Positions 18,860 to 28,294 are shown, counted from the stretch's first letter. The stretch is DNA of 64,000 nt from Verrucomicrobiota bacterium (GCA_014860005.1 JACZKP010000201.1:1-64000); one strand, 5' to 3'. A program made the numbers and translations. The notes: generated by a model from the sequence alone, not told the origin.

Positions 18860-20347
18860 ATGAAGACATACCTTCAACCTATTGGCCTCGTCCTGGCACT
18901 GCTCGGCGCGTGCCTTGGTCCGCAACCCGCCGCCGCCAATTCCAAACCCAACGTCCTGTTCATCATCTCGGATGACTTGAACAACTTCCTCGGCGCCTAC
19001 GGCGACCCGCGCGCGAAGACGCCGAACCTCGACAAGCTGGCGGCGCGTGGAGTGCGCTTTGATCGCGCGTATTGCACGTTCCCGCTCTGTGGCCCGAGTC
19101 GCAATTCGATGCTGACAGGGCTTTATCCCAACAGCACGGGCATCCTGCGCAACGCGGAGATTTTCCGGCAAACGATTCCCTCGCATGTCAGCCTGCCGCA
19201 GGCGTTCCGGCAGCACGGCTACTTTGCCGCGCGTCTCGGCAAGCTGTATCACTACGGCGTGCCGCGCTCCATCGGCACGGACGGGCACGATGATCCGGGT
19301 TCGTGGGAACTGGAGTTGAACCCCGTCGGCGTGGATCGGTTGGAAGAAGAGCCGGACATTTTCACGCTCACGCCGGGGCAATTCGGCGGCACGTTGAGTT
19401 GGTATGCCTCGCCCAAGAGCGACCGGTTTCACACTGACGGTTTGCTCGCGAGCGACGCGGAATGGGTGCTCGAACGTTGCGCGAAACAGAAGGACCGCCC
19501 GTTTTTCCTCGCGGTCGGATTCTTTCGGCCCCACACGCCGTATGTGTCGCCGAAGCCGTATTTCGATCTTTATCGCCGACCAGAGATGCCGGTGTTTCCG
19601 CCCGTGGAAACATTTCGCACGCCTGAGTTGCCCGCCGCCGCGCTGGGCAGCGCCAAGAAGGAACAGGCAAAACTGACGGACGATCTCCGCCGCGAATGTG
19701 TGCAAGCCTACTACGCGAGCATCAGTTTCATGGACGCGCAGGTGGGACGCGTGGTTGCCGCGCTCGACCGGCTCGGACTCGCGGACAACACGATCATCGT
19801 GTTCACCAGCGACCACGGTTATCACATGGGCGAGCATGGGCTCTGGCAAAAAATGAGCCTCTTCGAGGAAAGCGCCCGCGTGCCGTTGCTGATCGTCGCG
19901 CCGGGCGTGACGAAGCCCGGCACGGTGGCCAAATCGCCGGTCAGCCAGGTGGACCTCTATCCGACGCTGGCCGAACTCTGCGGTGTGAAAACACCCGCCA
20001 ATCTCCAAGGCCAAAGCCTTGTGCCCATGCTGGCCAATCCTTCGGTGAAGGGACGCGGTTGGGCGCTCACGCAGGTGACGCGTGGCAATCAGTTTTTCGG
20101 TTACACGCTGCGCACCGCGCGCTGGCGTTACACCGAATGGGACGAAGGTAATCGGGGCCGCGAACTTTACGATCACGACGCCGATCCGCGGGAACAGAAA
20201 AATCTCGCCGCCGTTGCCGCGCACGCAGAAACCGTCGCCGCGCTCTCCGCTCAATTGCGTGCCGCCGTGAAAGCCACGTTTCCCGCCGATGGCCAGAGGC
20301 CCGAGATCAAACCGGGACTCTGGATGCCGAATCTCACGAATCCTTGA
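18860..20347 (+). CDS. Secreted sulfatase (second of a pair)
   Basis: 495 residues with a signal peptide ending near QPAAANS. The sulfatase signature is PLCGPSRNSMLTG with Cys77 as the formylglycine precursor, and later VGFFRPHTPYV and FTSDHGYHMGEHG. It resembles its upstream neighbour over the full length, so the pair probably arose by duplication and then diverged. Both are likely periplasmic or exported and may act on different sulfate positions of one glycan. Confidence 0.92.
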   Translation: MKTYLQPIGLVLALLGACLGPQPAAANSKPNVLFIISDDLNNFLGAYGDPRAKTPNLDKLAARGVRFDRAYCTFPLCGPSRNSMLTGLYPNSTGILRNAEIFRQTIPSHVSLPQAFRQHGYFAARLGKLYHYGVPRSIGTDGHDDPGSWELELNPVGVDRLEEEPDIFTLTPGQFGGTLSWYASPKSDRFHTDGLLASDAEWVLERCAKQKDRPFFLAVGFFRPHTPYVSPKPYFDLYRRPEMPVFPPVETFRTPELPAAALGSAKKEQAKLTDDLRRECVQAYYASISFMDAQVGRVVAALDRLGLADNTIIVFTSDHGYHMGEHGLWQKMSLFEESARVPLLIVAPGVTKPGTVAKSPVSQVDLYPTLAELCGVKTPANLQGQSLVPMLANPSVKGRGWALTQVTRGNQFFGYTLRTARWRYTEWDEGNRGRELYDHDADPREQKNLAAVAAHAETVAALSAQLRAAVKATFPADGQRPEIKPGLWMPNLTNP

Positions 20348-20465
20348 GGCATTGAGGCCAGGCCAACAACCGGTCGCCTTCATTTGCGAGGCACTGTCTG
20401 GTCGGTTGAGCGCCTTTCGCGACCCGCCAATGCAAAACGCTTTCCATTCCGAGCCGGCCTCTTAA

Positions 20466-20633
<168 letters not shown>

Positions 20634-20698
20634 GGCCGACATTCTTGCTGCCATGAAAGAGAGTCGGGTGTAATCTATTTCCAGTGAAAATTTAAGCC

Positions 20699-21598
20699 AT
20701 GCCCAAGACCAGAGAATTGATTGAGTTGTTTCGCGCTATCGGATCACACGACCTTGCGCAAGCGGCGACTCTTTCTCGAAGGCTGGCTGCACAGCGGGGC
20801 GCGCGTGGCCAATACCGTGCTGAACGGGATCTCCTTGGAGCACTGAACGGAATGGCCAAGTCGCCGACTGCCGGCCAGCCTGCAATGTTAAACGCAGCAT
20901 GGAGCGTCAACGGGACGCTCATGCCGCTTCCCGCATCAAAGCGTTTGGACCAATTGGAACTTTCCCCGACTGTTCGGAAGAGCTTCGGCGATGTTATCAA
21001 GGAATGGAAATCCCGCGACAAACTCGTCAAGCACGGCCTTCCTCGCCGATGGCGTTTACTTTTTCACGGGCCGTCTGGCTGCGGAAAGAGCGCAGCAGCG
21101 GCAGCGCTTGCCAGTGAAATGAAGCTGCCAGGATTCCTGGTCCGATTTGATTCATTGATTGGAGCGTATCTCGGTCAAACTGCATTGCGGCTTCGTGAGT
21201 TGTTCAGCTTCGCTGCGCAGGCTCCCTGCGTGTTGTTGTTTGACGAGGTTGACGCGCTGGCGAAACGCCGTGGCAGCCCGATGGAAGTTGGTGAACTTGA
21301 CCGCATCGTCATCGCGTTCATGCAGGAGTTGGAGCACGCGCACGGGGACGGGTTTATCATTGCGACCTCGAACTTGCCCAAAGCTCTCGATGACGCGCTC
21401 TGGCGACGCTTTGACTTGCGCGTCGCCTTTCCAAAACCCACTGGAAAAGACCTCGCTCGATTTGCCGGATGCCGTGCGCGGGATTTTGGGATTCGTGCTA
21501 CTCCCGAAATGCTGGCGCAATGTCGAAAAGCTGCCTCCTACGCTGAAGCAGAACAGTTGGTCATTTCCGAGGCTCGCCGACGGGTCTTGATGATGTGA
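20699..21598 (+). CDS. ietA: AAA+ ATPase of an IetAS-type defense pair
   Basis: 299 residues. The first 110 are helical with no recognised domain. A AAA+ core follows: Walker A GPSGCGKS at 124-131, Walker B VLLFDEVDAL with Asp182-Glu183, sensor IIATSNLP and an arginine-finger-like WRRFD. The gene sits 6 bases ahead of a subtilase. AAA ATPase plus subtilisin-like protease is the published make-up of IetAS, first seen as a plasmid stability locus and later as an anti-phage system. The assignment rests on gene pairing and architecture. Confidence 0.78.
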   Translation: MPKTRELIELFRAIGSHDLAQAATLSRRLAAQRGARGQYRAERDLLGALNGMAKSPTAGQPAMLNAAWSVNGTLMPLPASKRLDQLELSPTVRKSFGDVIKEWKSRDKLVKHGLPRRWRLLFHGPSGCGKSAAAAALASEMKLPGFLVRFDSLIGAYLGQTALRLRELFSFAAQAPCVLLFDEVDALAKRRGSPMEVGELDRIVIAFMQELEHAHGDGFIIATSNLPKALDDALWRRFDLRVAFPKPTGKDLARFAGCRARDFGIRATPEMLAQCRKAASYAEAEQLVISEARRRVLMM

Positions 21599-21604
21599 CC
21601 AACT

Positions 21605-23971
21605 ATGCCCTCCCAAACCACCAAGCCGAAGAATTACTTTCTCAACGAGAGTAATGAGCTTTCGGTGGAAGCAAAAAAAGGCGGCGGTCAGCAGCTTCCC
21701 ATTCTGAACGTCAACTGGGCGCAGCGAGGTCAGCGCCTTCGTGGTTCGTTGCAGCGAATCAGCCAGCGCGCTACTCAATCCCGTGACCCTTTGGCCCAAC
21801 GGAGATACTACCTGGTAGCCGACCGCATGAAGGAGATCGAAAAGGCATCGAAGGCCAAAGATGCCATTCAGGGCAAGAAGTTGGAGGCGGTTGTGTTCAG
21901 CGGCGAGCAGTCAAAGCTTTTCGAGCGAATCGGCTTGGATTTGATTGAAGTCCATCCGAATGGAGCGGCAACAGTGCATGCTTCGCCCGAACGTATGGAG
22001 CAACTCATCAGCAAGACCGGTCAGCTTGCACAACTGGGTGCGCGTGAGCAGGCCCGATTTGCTGCGTTCGAGTACTTCGAGTGGTTGCCGGGCAAATTGA
22101 AGTTCGACCAAGAATGGCTCGACGAGATGGGACAGAAAACGGTCGAAGGCTACATCAAACTCCAACCACTCCTCAGCGAGATTGAGGCCGACCTCGTAAT
22201 TCGCGCCATCGAGCAATTATTTCACGGACACACAGGGCAGGCATTGGCAGGCAAGGGACGCAGCTATCTCGGGAGATTCTATCTTCGCGCCAAACTGAAT
22301 GCTCCAATGGTCAGGAAGCTGGCGGACGAGTTCACATCAATCCAGTCCCTCCACCCGCCGATTTTTGCTTTCACCGAAAGCATTCCGCCCGAAGTGACAT
22401 CGCTGGGCGGCGCTCCTCCGTCTGGTTTGCCACAGAATCCAGCCCTTCTGCCCTGCGTAGCCGTGGTGGATACTGCCGTGCCGCAGGAACACAATTGGCT
22501 CAAAGCATATCGGCGAGGCGAGGCTATCGTCGGCATAGATTGCGCAAGCACTGAGAACGATCATCACGGGTCTATGGTTGCCACGCGAGTAGTGTTTGGT
22601 GATCTCGACCTCAGCAATTCGGCATCGCCCCCACCAGCTTCATGCAGGTTTCTGGAAGTTCGAGTGGGCACTGGACGGAGTGGTGAAATCCGAGCGGAAA
22701 GTGTGTCAGGCGCTTTGGCTGGAGCAATTACCGTTGCTCCCGATGTGCGAGTCTTCAACCTGAGCTTCGATGGTAAGCAGCGACTGGACGACCTGCCCTC
22801 AAAGCAACGCGCGGAAACGCTCAAGCACATTGAGGACATCGACAATTTTGCGTTCGACCATGACGTCCTGCTGGTAGTTGCAGCAGGAAACGCTGAACCT
22901 GGAGTAATCCCTTCGCCAAGCTATCCACGACATTTCGACAGCCCCGCATGGCAACTGCACAGTTTTCCTCGGGCGTTCAACGCACTGACTTGTGGAGGTG
23001 TAGCCGCGCGCCTGAGTGCTGGAGGTTTGGCCTCAGAAGTTGACGCGCCCAGCCCTTTCACCCGTGTTGGCCCAGGTTTCGCCGCTAGCCCAAAGCCTGA
23101 CTTGTGTGATTCAGCGGGAAACAGCGGTGCAAACTATCGCCGACTCGCTGGGGCGGGAGTCTGGGGATTCAACACGCTGGGCTATCCGCTTGAAGGGTTC
23201 GGCACGTCCTTTGCCGCGCCATTGCTGGCCCGTGAAGCAGCGTTTGTTTTCGAAGAGCTCCGCTCGAAGTGTCCGGGTGATTCGCGTCCGTTTGCCTGCG
23301 CGGTAAAGGCGGTTCTAGCTCTAACTGCCGATGACGTCGCAGCGCGACTCAGCGAAGCTCTTAGGCCATTGGCCAAACGAACCATCGGTTTCGGCCGCGC
23401 CAAAGCCGAACGATTCCGCAAGCCCATGCAAGAGCGAGCTAGATTTGTATGGCAAGGTGTCATAGCTCACCAGAAGGACATTGTCCGCGTTCAGCTCCCC
23501 ATTCCAAAGTCTTGGGTTGAGCAAGCAACTTCTCCTCAGCTCCAACTATGCGTCGCATGGGACACACCCGTATCGTCAGCGGCGAAAGACCAATGGTCAT
23601 GTCGCGACGTGAATGTAACGATTCATCCCGGGCCAGAAGCAGATGCCCTACATGGTTCGCGTGGAAGAGTAGCGGGCTATCCGTTGTTTCGTCGGACATG
23701 GAAGTTGGAAAAGGCACGGGAAAAGAAAGTCGTGAAGGGTGACTTCTGGGTGTTGGAGTTCAGCTATTCCGAAATTGCGGCCTACGCAGCCGGGCACAAC
23801 GTCCCGCAGTCTCAACGTGTCGCTCTCGCCGCTGAAATATGGGACGAATCGGAAAACGCAGTTGAACCGCACAGCTTTGTTCAAAGCCTGCCGGTGGCGG
23901 CATCCTTGGTTCGCTTGAGCAACACGTCAGCATGGTTGCCACAGGCAATTTCAATTACGTCCGACTTGTGA
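21605..23971 (+). CDS. ietS: Subtilisin-like serine protease of an IetAS-type defense pair
   Basis: 788 residues without a signal peptide, so probably cytosolic, unlike most subtilases. The S8 triad is complete: Asp289 in CVAVVDTAVP, His321 in NDHHGSMVA and Ser535 in GFGTSFAAPLLA; the oxyanion Asn lies in VVAAGNAEP. About 270 residues precede the protease core and about 230 follow it. In IetAS the ATPase partner is required with the protease for protection. The trigger and targets are unknown; suicidal proteolysis is one option. Confidence 0.8.
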   Translation: MPSQTTKPKNYFLNESNELSVEAKKGGGQQLPILNVNWAQRGQRLRGSLQRISQRATQSRDPLAQRRYYLVADRMKEIEKASKAKDAIQGKKLEAVVFSGEQSKLFERIGLDLIEVHPNGAATVHASPERMEQLISKTGQLAQLGAREQARFAAFEYFEWLPGKLKFDQEWLDEMGQKTVEGYIKLQPLLSEIEADLVIRAIEQLFHGHTGQALAGKGRSYLGRFYLRAKLNAPMVRKLADEFTSIQSLHPPIFAFTESIPPEVTSLGGAPPSGLPQNPALLPCVAVVDTAVPQEHNWLKAYRRGEAIVGIDCASTENDHHGSMVATRVVFGDLDLSNSASPPPASCRFLEVRVGTGRSGEIRAESVSGALAGAITVAPDVRVFNLSFDGKQRLDDLPSKQRAETLKHIEDIDNFAFDHDVLLVVAAGNAEPGVIPSPSYPRHFDSPAWQLHSFPRAFNALTCGGVAARLSAGGLASEVDAPSPFTRVGPGFAASPKPDLCDSAGNSGANYRRLAGAGVWGFNTLGYPLEGFGTSFAAPLLAREAAFVFEELRSKCPGDSRPFACAVKAVLALTADDVAARLSEALRPLAKRTIGFGRAKAERFRKPMQERARFVWQGVIAHQKDIVRVQLPIPKSWVEQATSPQLQLCVAWDTPVSSAAKDQWSCRDVNVTIHPGPEADALHGSRGRVAGYPLFRRTWKLEKAREKKVVKGDFWVLEFSYSEIAAYAAGHNVPQSQRVALAAEIWDESENAVEPHSFVQSLPVAASLVRLSNTSAWLPQAISITSDL

Positions 23972-23982
23972 GATACGTTGAG

Positions 23983-24138
23983 ATGAAAACACTCGACCGC
24001 CAAAAACTGGATGTCGTCAACAAGACGCGGAGCAACCTCGAAAGCTTTCGGGGCTGGCGCGGCCAGTTCACGCCGGAGTTGCAAGTTCTAAACCCATCGA
24101 ATGCGAGGGGTTTTGAGACCGGCTTTACTGAACCATGA
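23983..24138 (+). pseudogene. N-terminal fragment of a DNA methyltransferase
   Basis: A 51-codon frame begins KTLDRQKLDVVNKTRSNLES and GWRGQFTPELQ, which resembles the N-terminal pattern of a class of DNA methyltransferases (N-K-x-R-S-N-x5-WRGQF-[ST]-P). After about 34 residues the similarity ends, and the frame overlaps the start of the KilA-N fragment (ATGA). It starts 11 bases after the ietS-like stop. I read it as the first exon-sized scrap of a lost methyltransferase gene. Confidence 0.55.
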
Positions 24139-24590
24139 GCAAGGCCAAGAAAACCACGATTGAAGTTCAGGGCGCTGCCATCACCGTCCTTTCCCAGAAG
24201 GAGCAGGATTTCATCTGTCTCACGGACATTGCACGGTTCAAGAATCCCGAACGCTCGGATGATCTTGTGCGGAACTGGCTGCGCACCCGCGATACGGTTG
24301 AGTTCCTCGGTGTGTGGGAGCGGCTCAACAACCCCGATTTTAATCCCGTCGAATTCGACGGGATTAAATTTCAGGCCGGCCTGAACAGCTTCACGCTGAC
24401 GCCGAAGCAATGGATTGAGAAGACCCGCGCGGTGGGCATCGTTTCCAGCGCCGGGCAAGTGGAATTTCTACAGCTACTGGCACGAGATGGAGGTGTCGCG
24501 CGACGGCAGTCTTCCGATGAACGCAAGAACGTTGGAGGCCGGCCTACTTGCCCTTGTATTTCAAGATACAGCGCAACGCCCAGACGGTGA
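24135..24590 (+). pseudogene. Truncated KilA-N domain gene
   Basis: The first 107 residues match KilA-N domain proteins closely: ICLTDIARFKNPERSDDLVR, then WLRTRDTVEFLGVWE, FNPVEFDGIKFQAG and KQWIEKTRAVGIVSSAG. Intact proteins continue with a GRYGGTYAH block; here the similarity stops after SSAG (near 24455) and the frame runs into unrelated sequence to 24590, crossing the minus-strand gene at 24544. KilA-N domains are common in phages and in bacterial defense or prophage-derived genes. Confidence 0.7.
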
Positions 24591-24741
24591 CGCCGGTGCC
24601 GGCGAGCAGCGACAACCAAAGCGCCAGCGGCGTGTGCATGAAGGCCACCGCATCCAGCAGCATCCACAAGCTGCGGAAAACGAACACCCCGGCAATAACG
24701 AGAGTCAGTTCGGAAATCAGGAGCAGTCGTTTGCTATTCAT
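24544..24741 (-). CDS. Small two-helix membrane protein (paralog A)
   Basis: 65 residues from the ATG at 24741. Two membrane helices (LLLISELTLVIAGVFVFRSLW and LALWLSLLAGTGVTVWALRCI) flank a short loop with FMHTP. The protein at 39260-39466 shares most positions ([33 protein letters not shown]), so the two are paralogs. The conserved HTP loop and the RC near the C-terminus suggest function, but I do not recognise the family. Confidence 0.7.
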   Translation of the reverse strand: MNSKRLLLISELTLVIAGVFVFRSLWMLLDAVAFMHTPLALWLSLLAGTGVTVWALRCILKYKGK

Positions 24742-25063
24742 GACCCAGCATGATCGCAGCGCGAGGGCGGCGCAAAGGGCAATTTCATCTGAACCCGCAC
24801 TCCGTCGCCGGCGATGCGTAGCTGCGACGCCCTCGTCGCCGGTTGAGCCGGAGGTATTCTCAGCAATTCTCATTTGCGGAGCGCGGCGGTGTGCGAAGTA
24901 TCAGCCGCAGCACATGATACCCGGTTTGGCGCGGACGTGCTGCGGATGGCCTTTCAGAGACAGCCGCGCTCCGCTCCAAAATGAGAATTGCTGACTGTGC
25001 GCGTGCGGTGGGCGCGCGAGCATGGTATAACCCGGACGTGTTGATGAACTACTCCAATCCGAC
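24742..25063. other. Intergenic region holding a large inverted repeat
   Basis: No gene is supported. Most of the stretch is an interspersed repeat listed separately (24860-24994). The remaining parts must hold the start signals of the small membrane gene and the Na/Pi transporter. Confidence 0.5.
24860..24994. repeat. Interspersed element with ~30-bp inverted ends
   Basis: The left end TCAGCAATTCTCATTTGCGG (24860 on) continues with AGCGCGGC; the right end (24961-24994) is its reverse complement with a few changes, ending AAAATGAGAATTGCTGA. Inside, CAGCCGCAGCAC pairs with GTGCTGCGG. The nested arms would fold into one long hairpin. Size and structure fit a MITE or REP-type element; no transposase is nearby. 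Confidence 0.8.
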
Positions 25064-26662
25064 ATGACGGCGATGATCTTCAAACTGGTCGGCGGCATCG
25101 GCCTGTTTTTGTTGGGCATGGTGCTGCTGACGGATGGGTTGAAAGCGTTTGCCGGTGACGCGTTGCGTCGGGCGCTGGTGCGCTTCACGGGCACGCCGCT
25201 CAAGGCGTTCGGCTCGGGCGCGCTCGTCACGGCGATGGTGCAATCGTCCAGCGCGACGACGGTGACGGTGATTGGTTTTGTGAGTGCGGGCTTGCTCACG
25301 TTTCCGCAGGCGGTGGGCGTGGTGATGGGCGCGAGTCTGGGCACGACCGGCACGGGCTGGATCGTCGCGGTGCTGGGATTGAAAATCAGCCTGGGCTTTT
25401 ACGCACTGCCGTTGGTGGGCGTCGGCGCGTTTTTGAAATTGCTCGGACATGGGCGGATGAAATCCCTCGGGCTGGCGCTGGCGGGTTTCGGTTTGATTTT
25501 CATCGGCATCGAAACCTTGCAGGACGCCATGCGCGGATTGTCGGGCGTGTTCAATCTCGCGCGCCTGCCGGCCGGCGGATTGTGGGGGCATGTTCTGGCG
25601 ATGATCATCGGCATCGTGATGACGGTCGTCATGCAATCGTCCAGTGCGGCGGTGGCGACGACGCTGACGGCGTTGCACTCCGGCGCGATCAATTTCGAGC
25701 AGGCGGCGTCGCTGGTGATCGGCGCGGCGGTCGGCACGACGGTGACGGGAGCGCTGGCGGCGATTGGCGGCAGCGTGCCGGCCAAGCGCACGGCCCTCGC
25801 TCACGTCTTGTTCAATCTGGCCACGGGGGTGATTGCCGTGGTGTTGTTGCCGGTGTTTTTGTGGGGCATCGGTTGGGCGCAGGAACACGCGGGACTGGAC
25901 CCGGGCGCGACGAGTCTCGCGGCGTTTCACACGGTGTTCATTGCCGTCGGCGTGGCGATCTTTCTGCCCTTCGCCCATCCGTTTGCGCGGTGGATTGAAC
26001 GGCGGTTGCCGGAGCGGGGACCGACGTTGACGCGGCATCTGGATGCGACGCTGTTGCACGCGCCATCGGTGGCGTTGGAGGCGACCCGCCGCGCATTGAG
26101 CGAAACGGCGGGGGAATTGTTCGCCGCCGTGCGCGCCATCCTCGCCGGTCACAAGAGCGGCCCGGAGGATCTTCGCCGGGTTCAAATCCAGCACGCGCTG
26201 GAACAGACGCAGGAGTTCTTCGCCAAAATCCCGCCCGTGAGCGAGGACGAACCGCCGTCGCAATCGCGCGTGGCGCAATTACACGCCATAGATCATCTCA
26301 CGCGATTGCAGGCGCATCTGCATCCCGAGGCCAACGTGCAACGCGCGTTGGCGGAGGAGCGTATCCGCCCGATGGCGGCGCAGGCCCGGGCGATTCTGGA
26401 ACTGGGCGAAGCGGGATTGCAGGGCAAGGCGCCGGCGGATTGGGGGGCGCAAGTCGAACGCGCGGCGGCGGCGTTGGCCGAACTGCGCCGCCAAGAACGT
26501 CCAACCGTGCTCAAGCAAACGGCGACCGGCCGGGGCGAACCGGTAAAAGCTCTCGAGATTTTGGACGCTATGCGCTGGCTGGATCGCGTGGGCTACCACA
26601 CCTGGCGCATCGGCAATTACCTCGGCGGCGACGGCAAACCGGAGGCTGTGCCGGCAGACTGA
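25064..26662 (+). CDS. Na+/phosphate cotransporter family protein with PhoU-like tail
   Basis: 532 residues. The membrane part (about 1-320) has the internal repeat of PF02690 transporters, each half with a QSSSA motif: TAMVQSSSATTVTVIGF and TVVMQSSSAAVATTLTAL. The last 200 residues are helical and PhoU-like. This NptA/YjbB group moves phosphate with sodium, sometimes outward to protect against excess phosphate. A PPK2 gene lies 10 kb downstream in the same cluster. Confidence 0.9.
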   Translation: MTAMIFKLVGGIGLFLLGMVLLTDGLKAFAGDALRRALVRFTGTPLKAFGSGALVTAMVQSSSATTVTVIGFVSAGLLTFPQAVGVVMGASLGTTGTGWIVAVLGLKISLGFYALPLVGVGAFLKLLGHGRMKSLGLALAGFGLIFIGIETLQDAMRGLSGVFNLARLPAGGLWGHVLAMIIGIVMTVVMQSSSAAVATTLTALHSGAINFEQAASLVIGAAVGTTVTGALAAIGGSVPAKRTALAHVLFNLATGVIAVVLLPVFLWGIGWAQEHAGLDPGATSLAAFHTVFIAVGVAIFLPFAHPFARWIERRLPERGPTLTRHLDATLLHAPSVALEATRRALSETAGELFAAVRAILAGHKSGPEDLRRVQIQHALEQTQEFFAKIPPVSEDEPPSQSRVAQLHAIDHLTRLQAHLHPEANVQRALAEERIRPMAAQARAILELGEAGLQGKAPADWGAQVERAAAALAELRRQERPTVLKQTATGRGEPVKALEILDAMRWLDRVGYHTWRIGNYLGGDGKPEAVPAD

Positions 26663-26663
26663 G

Positions 26664-26831
26664 CTACTTCGAATCGCGCCGGCCTTGGGCGCGTTTGCCG
26701 CGGGCCGAAACGTGGCCGCGCACCCGGCTGGTCAGTCCGGTCTTGGCGATACGTTGGGTCTTGATCTTGCCAGCGGATTTCTTCGCCTTCGCGGCGATCC
26801 GGCGTCCGGTAGTGCGTTTGATTGAAGCCAT
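26664..26831 (-). CDS. Short highly basic protein
   Basis: 55 residues, roughly one third Lys or Arg, with KRTTGRRIAAKAKKSAGKIK and RVRGHVSARGKRAQGRRDSK. It has no hydrophobic segment or cysteine. The composition suits a nucleic-acid-binding or histone-H1-like protein. It sits between the Na/Pi transporter and mgtE, stop to stop with the former. The plus-strand and other-frame readings here show no domain. Confidence 0.5.
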   Translation of the reverse strand: MASIKRTTGRRIAAKAKKSAGKIKTQRIAKTGLTSRVRGHVSARGKRAQGRRDSK

Positions 26832-26914
26832 GTCGCATGTTGCTTCACCGCTCCGCCAAAGGCAAAACAAACTCACGCCCGGGGCGCTGGAATGATGCGC
26901 CGGAGATTCTGTGG

Positions 26915-28294
26915 TTACAGCAGCGTGCCGCTTAACACGATTTGCGCGATACTGAAATAGATGATCAGGCCGCTGACATCCACCAGCGTTGCAACGAACG
27001 GGGCGGAACACGTCGCCGGATCGAGTTTGAGCCGGCGCAAGCCAAACGGCAGCATCGCGCCGACCAGGCTGCCAAACGCGACCACGCCCACCAGACTCAA
27101 TCCCACCACCAGCCCCACGAGTTGATAGTGGTCCGTGTAAAGCGTCGCGCGATTGGGCCAGAGGGCAATGCGCAGGAAGCCGATCACGGCCAGCACGCCG
27201 CCCAGCGCGAGGCCCAGCACCGATTCCCGCCGAAAAACGCGCAGCCAATCCCGCAATTTCACATCGCCCGTGGCCATTGCGCGAATGACCAGTGTGGACG
27301 CTTGCGCGCCAGAGTTGCCGCCGCTGCTGATGATCAGTGGAATGAACAGCACGAGCACCAGGGCGCTGGCCAGGTCCGCTTCGTAATGCGCCATCGCGCT
27401 GGCCGTGAGCATCTGTCCCAAGAACAACAGGATCAACCAGCCCACGCGTTTTTGGATCATGGCCAGCAGTCCCGTCTCCAAATACGGCGCATCGAGTGCC
27501 TCCACCGCGCCCATCTTTTGAATGTCCTCGGTGGCCTCTTCCGTAACGACGTCCAGCACGTCGTCCACGGTCACCACGCCCACCAGCCGTTCGTGCGAAT
27601 CCACCACCGGCAGCACCGTGCGGTCGTATTTGCGGAACATTTCCACGGCGGTTTCCTGGTCATCCGTGGCGCGCAACGTGATGACCGAGGGATCGAGTAG
27701 CGCCGCCACCGGCACGTCCATCTCGGCGACGACCACATTGCGTAGTCGCAGCACGCCCGCGAGCTTGGCCTGTGGGTCCACGACGAACAGTTGGTTCAGC
27801 GTTTCGCGCTGTTGCCCCACCTGCCGCAGATGCGCGAGCACCTCGGCCACGGTCCAATCCTGTTTCACCGCCACGTATTCGGGCGTCATGCGCCGGCCGA
27901 TGGAATCCTCGGGATAACCCAGCAGCGTCACGGCGATCTTGCGTTCTTCCGGGGACAGCAGGTTCAGCAGTTTCTGCGTGGCCGCGGCGGGAAGTTCTTC
28001 CAGCAACGCGGTGCGGTCGTCCGGCTCCATTTCGTTGAGGATGTGGGCGACCTGCTCGTTGCCGAGCGCGTGCAACAGGCGTTCCTGTACCTCGACGCCC
28101 AGTTGCTCGAAGACGTCGGCGGCCAGTTGTTGGGGCAGGAGGCGCAGCAACACCGCGCGGTCCTCGGGCGCAAGGTCGGTGAGAATCTCGCCGATGTCCT
28201 CCGGCGGAAAGCTACTGAGGATGTCGCGGAGCTGGCTGAACGCGCGTTGGTGGATCAACTCCGTCAATTCCGGCTTGAGCAAGCGGCCAATCAT
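26915..28294 (-). CDS. mgtE: Magnesium transporter MgtE
   Basis: About 459 residues from the ATG at 28294 (a GTG at 28321 is possible). The order is that of MgtE: N-domain (residues about 10-125), paired CBS domains (130-255, with GVLRLRNVVV and GVVTVDDVLD) and five C-terminal helices with the pore-region motifs SSGGNSGAQASTLVIRA and DPATCSAPFVATLVD. It forms a Mg2+-gated homodimeric channel in the inner membrane; low Mg2+ opens the CBS/N-domain plug. It is the intact counterpart of the fragment at 139-777. Confidence 0.95.
   Translation of the reverse strand: MIGRLLKPELTELIHQRAFSQLRDILSSFPPEDIGEILTDLAPEDRAVLLRLLPQQLAADVFEQLGVEVQERLLHALGNEQVAHILNEMEPDDRTALLEELPAAATQKLLNLLSPEERKIAVTLLGYPEDSIGRRMTPEYVAVKQDWTVAEVLAHLRQVGQQRETLNQLFVVDPQAKLAGVLRLRNVVVAEMDVPVAALLDPSVITLRATDDQETAVEMFRKYDRTVLPVVDSHERLVGVVTVDDVLDVVTEEATEDIQKMGAVEALDAPYLETGLLAMIQKRVGWLILLFLGQMLTASAMAHYEADLASALVLVLFIPLIISSGGNSGAQASTLVIRAMATGDVKLRDWLRVFRRESVLGLALGGVLAVIGFLRIALWPNRATLYTDHYQLVGLVVGLSLVGVVAFGSLVGAMLPFGLRRLKLDPATCSAPFVATLVDVSGLIIYFSIAQIVLSGTLL

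Noticed and set aside
18746..20383. 545-codon minus-strand frame
   Set aside because: Antisense to the second sulfatase.
25049..26278. 409-codon minus-strand frame rich in Arg/His
   Set aside because: Antisense to the Na/Pi transporter; typical GC-driven shadow.
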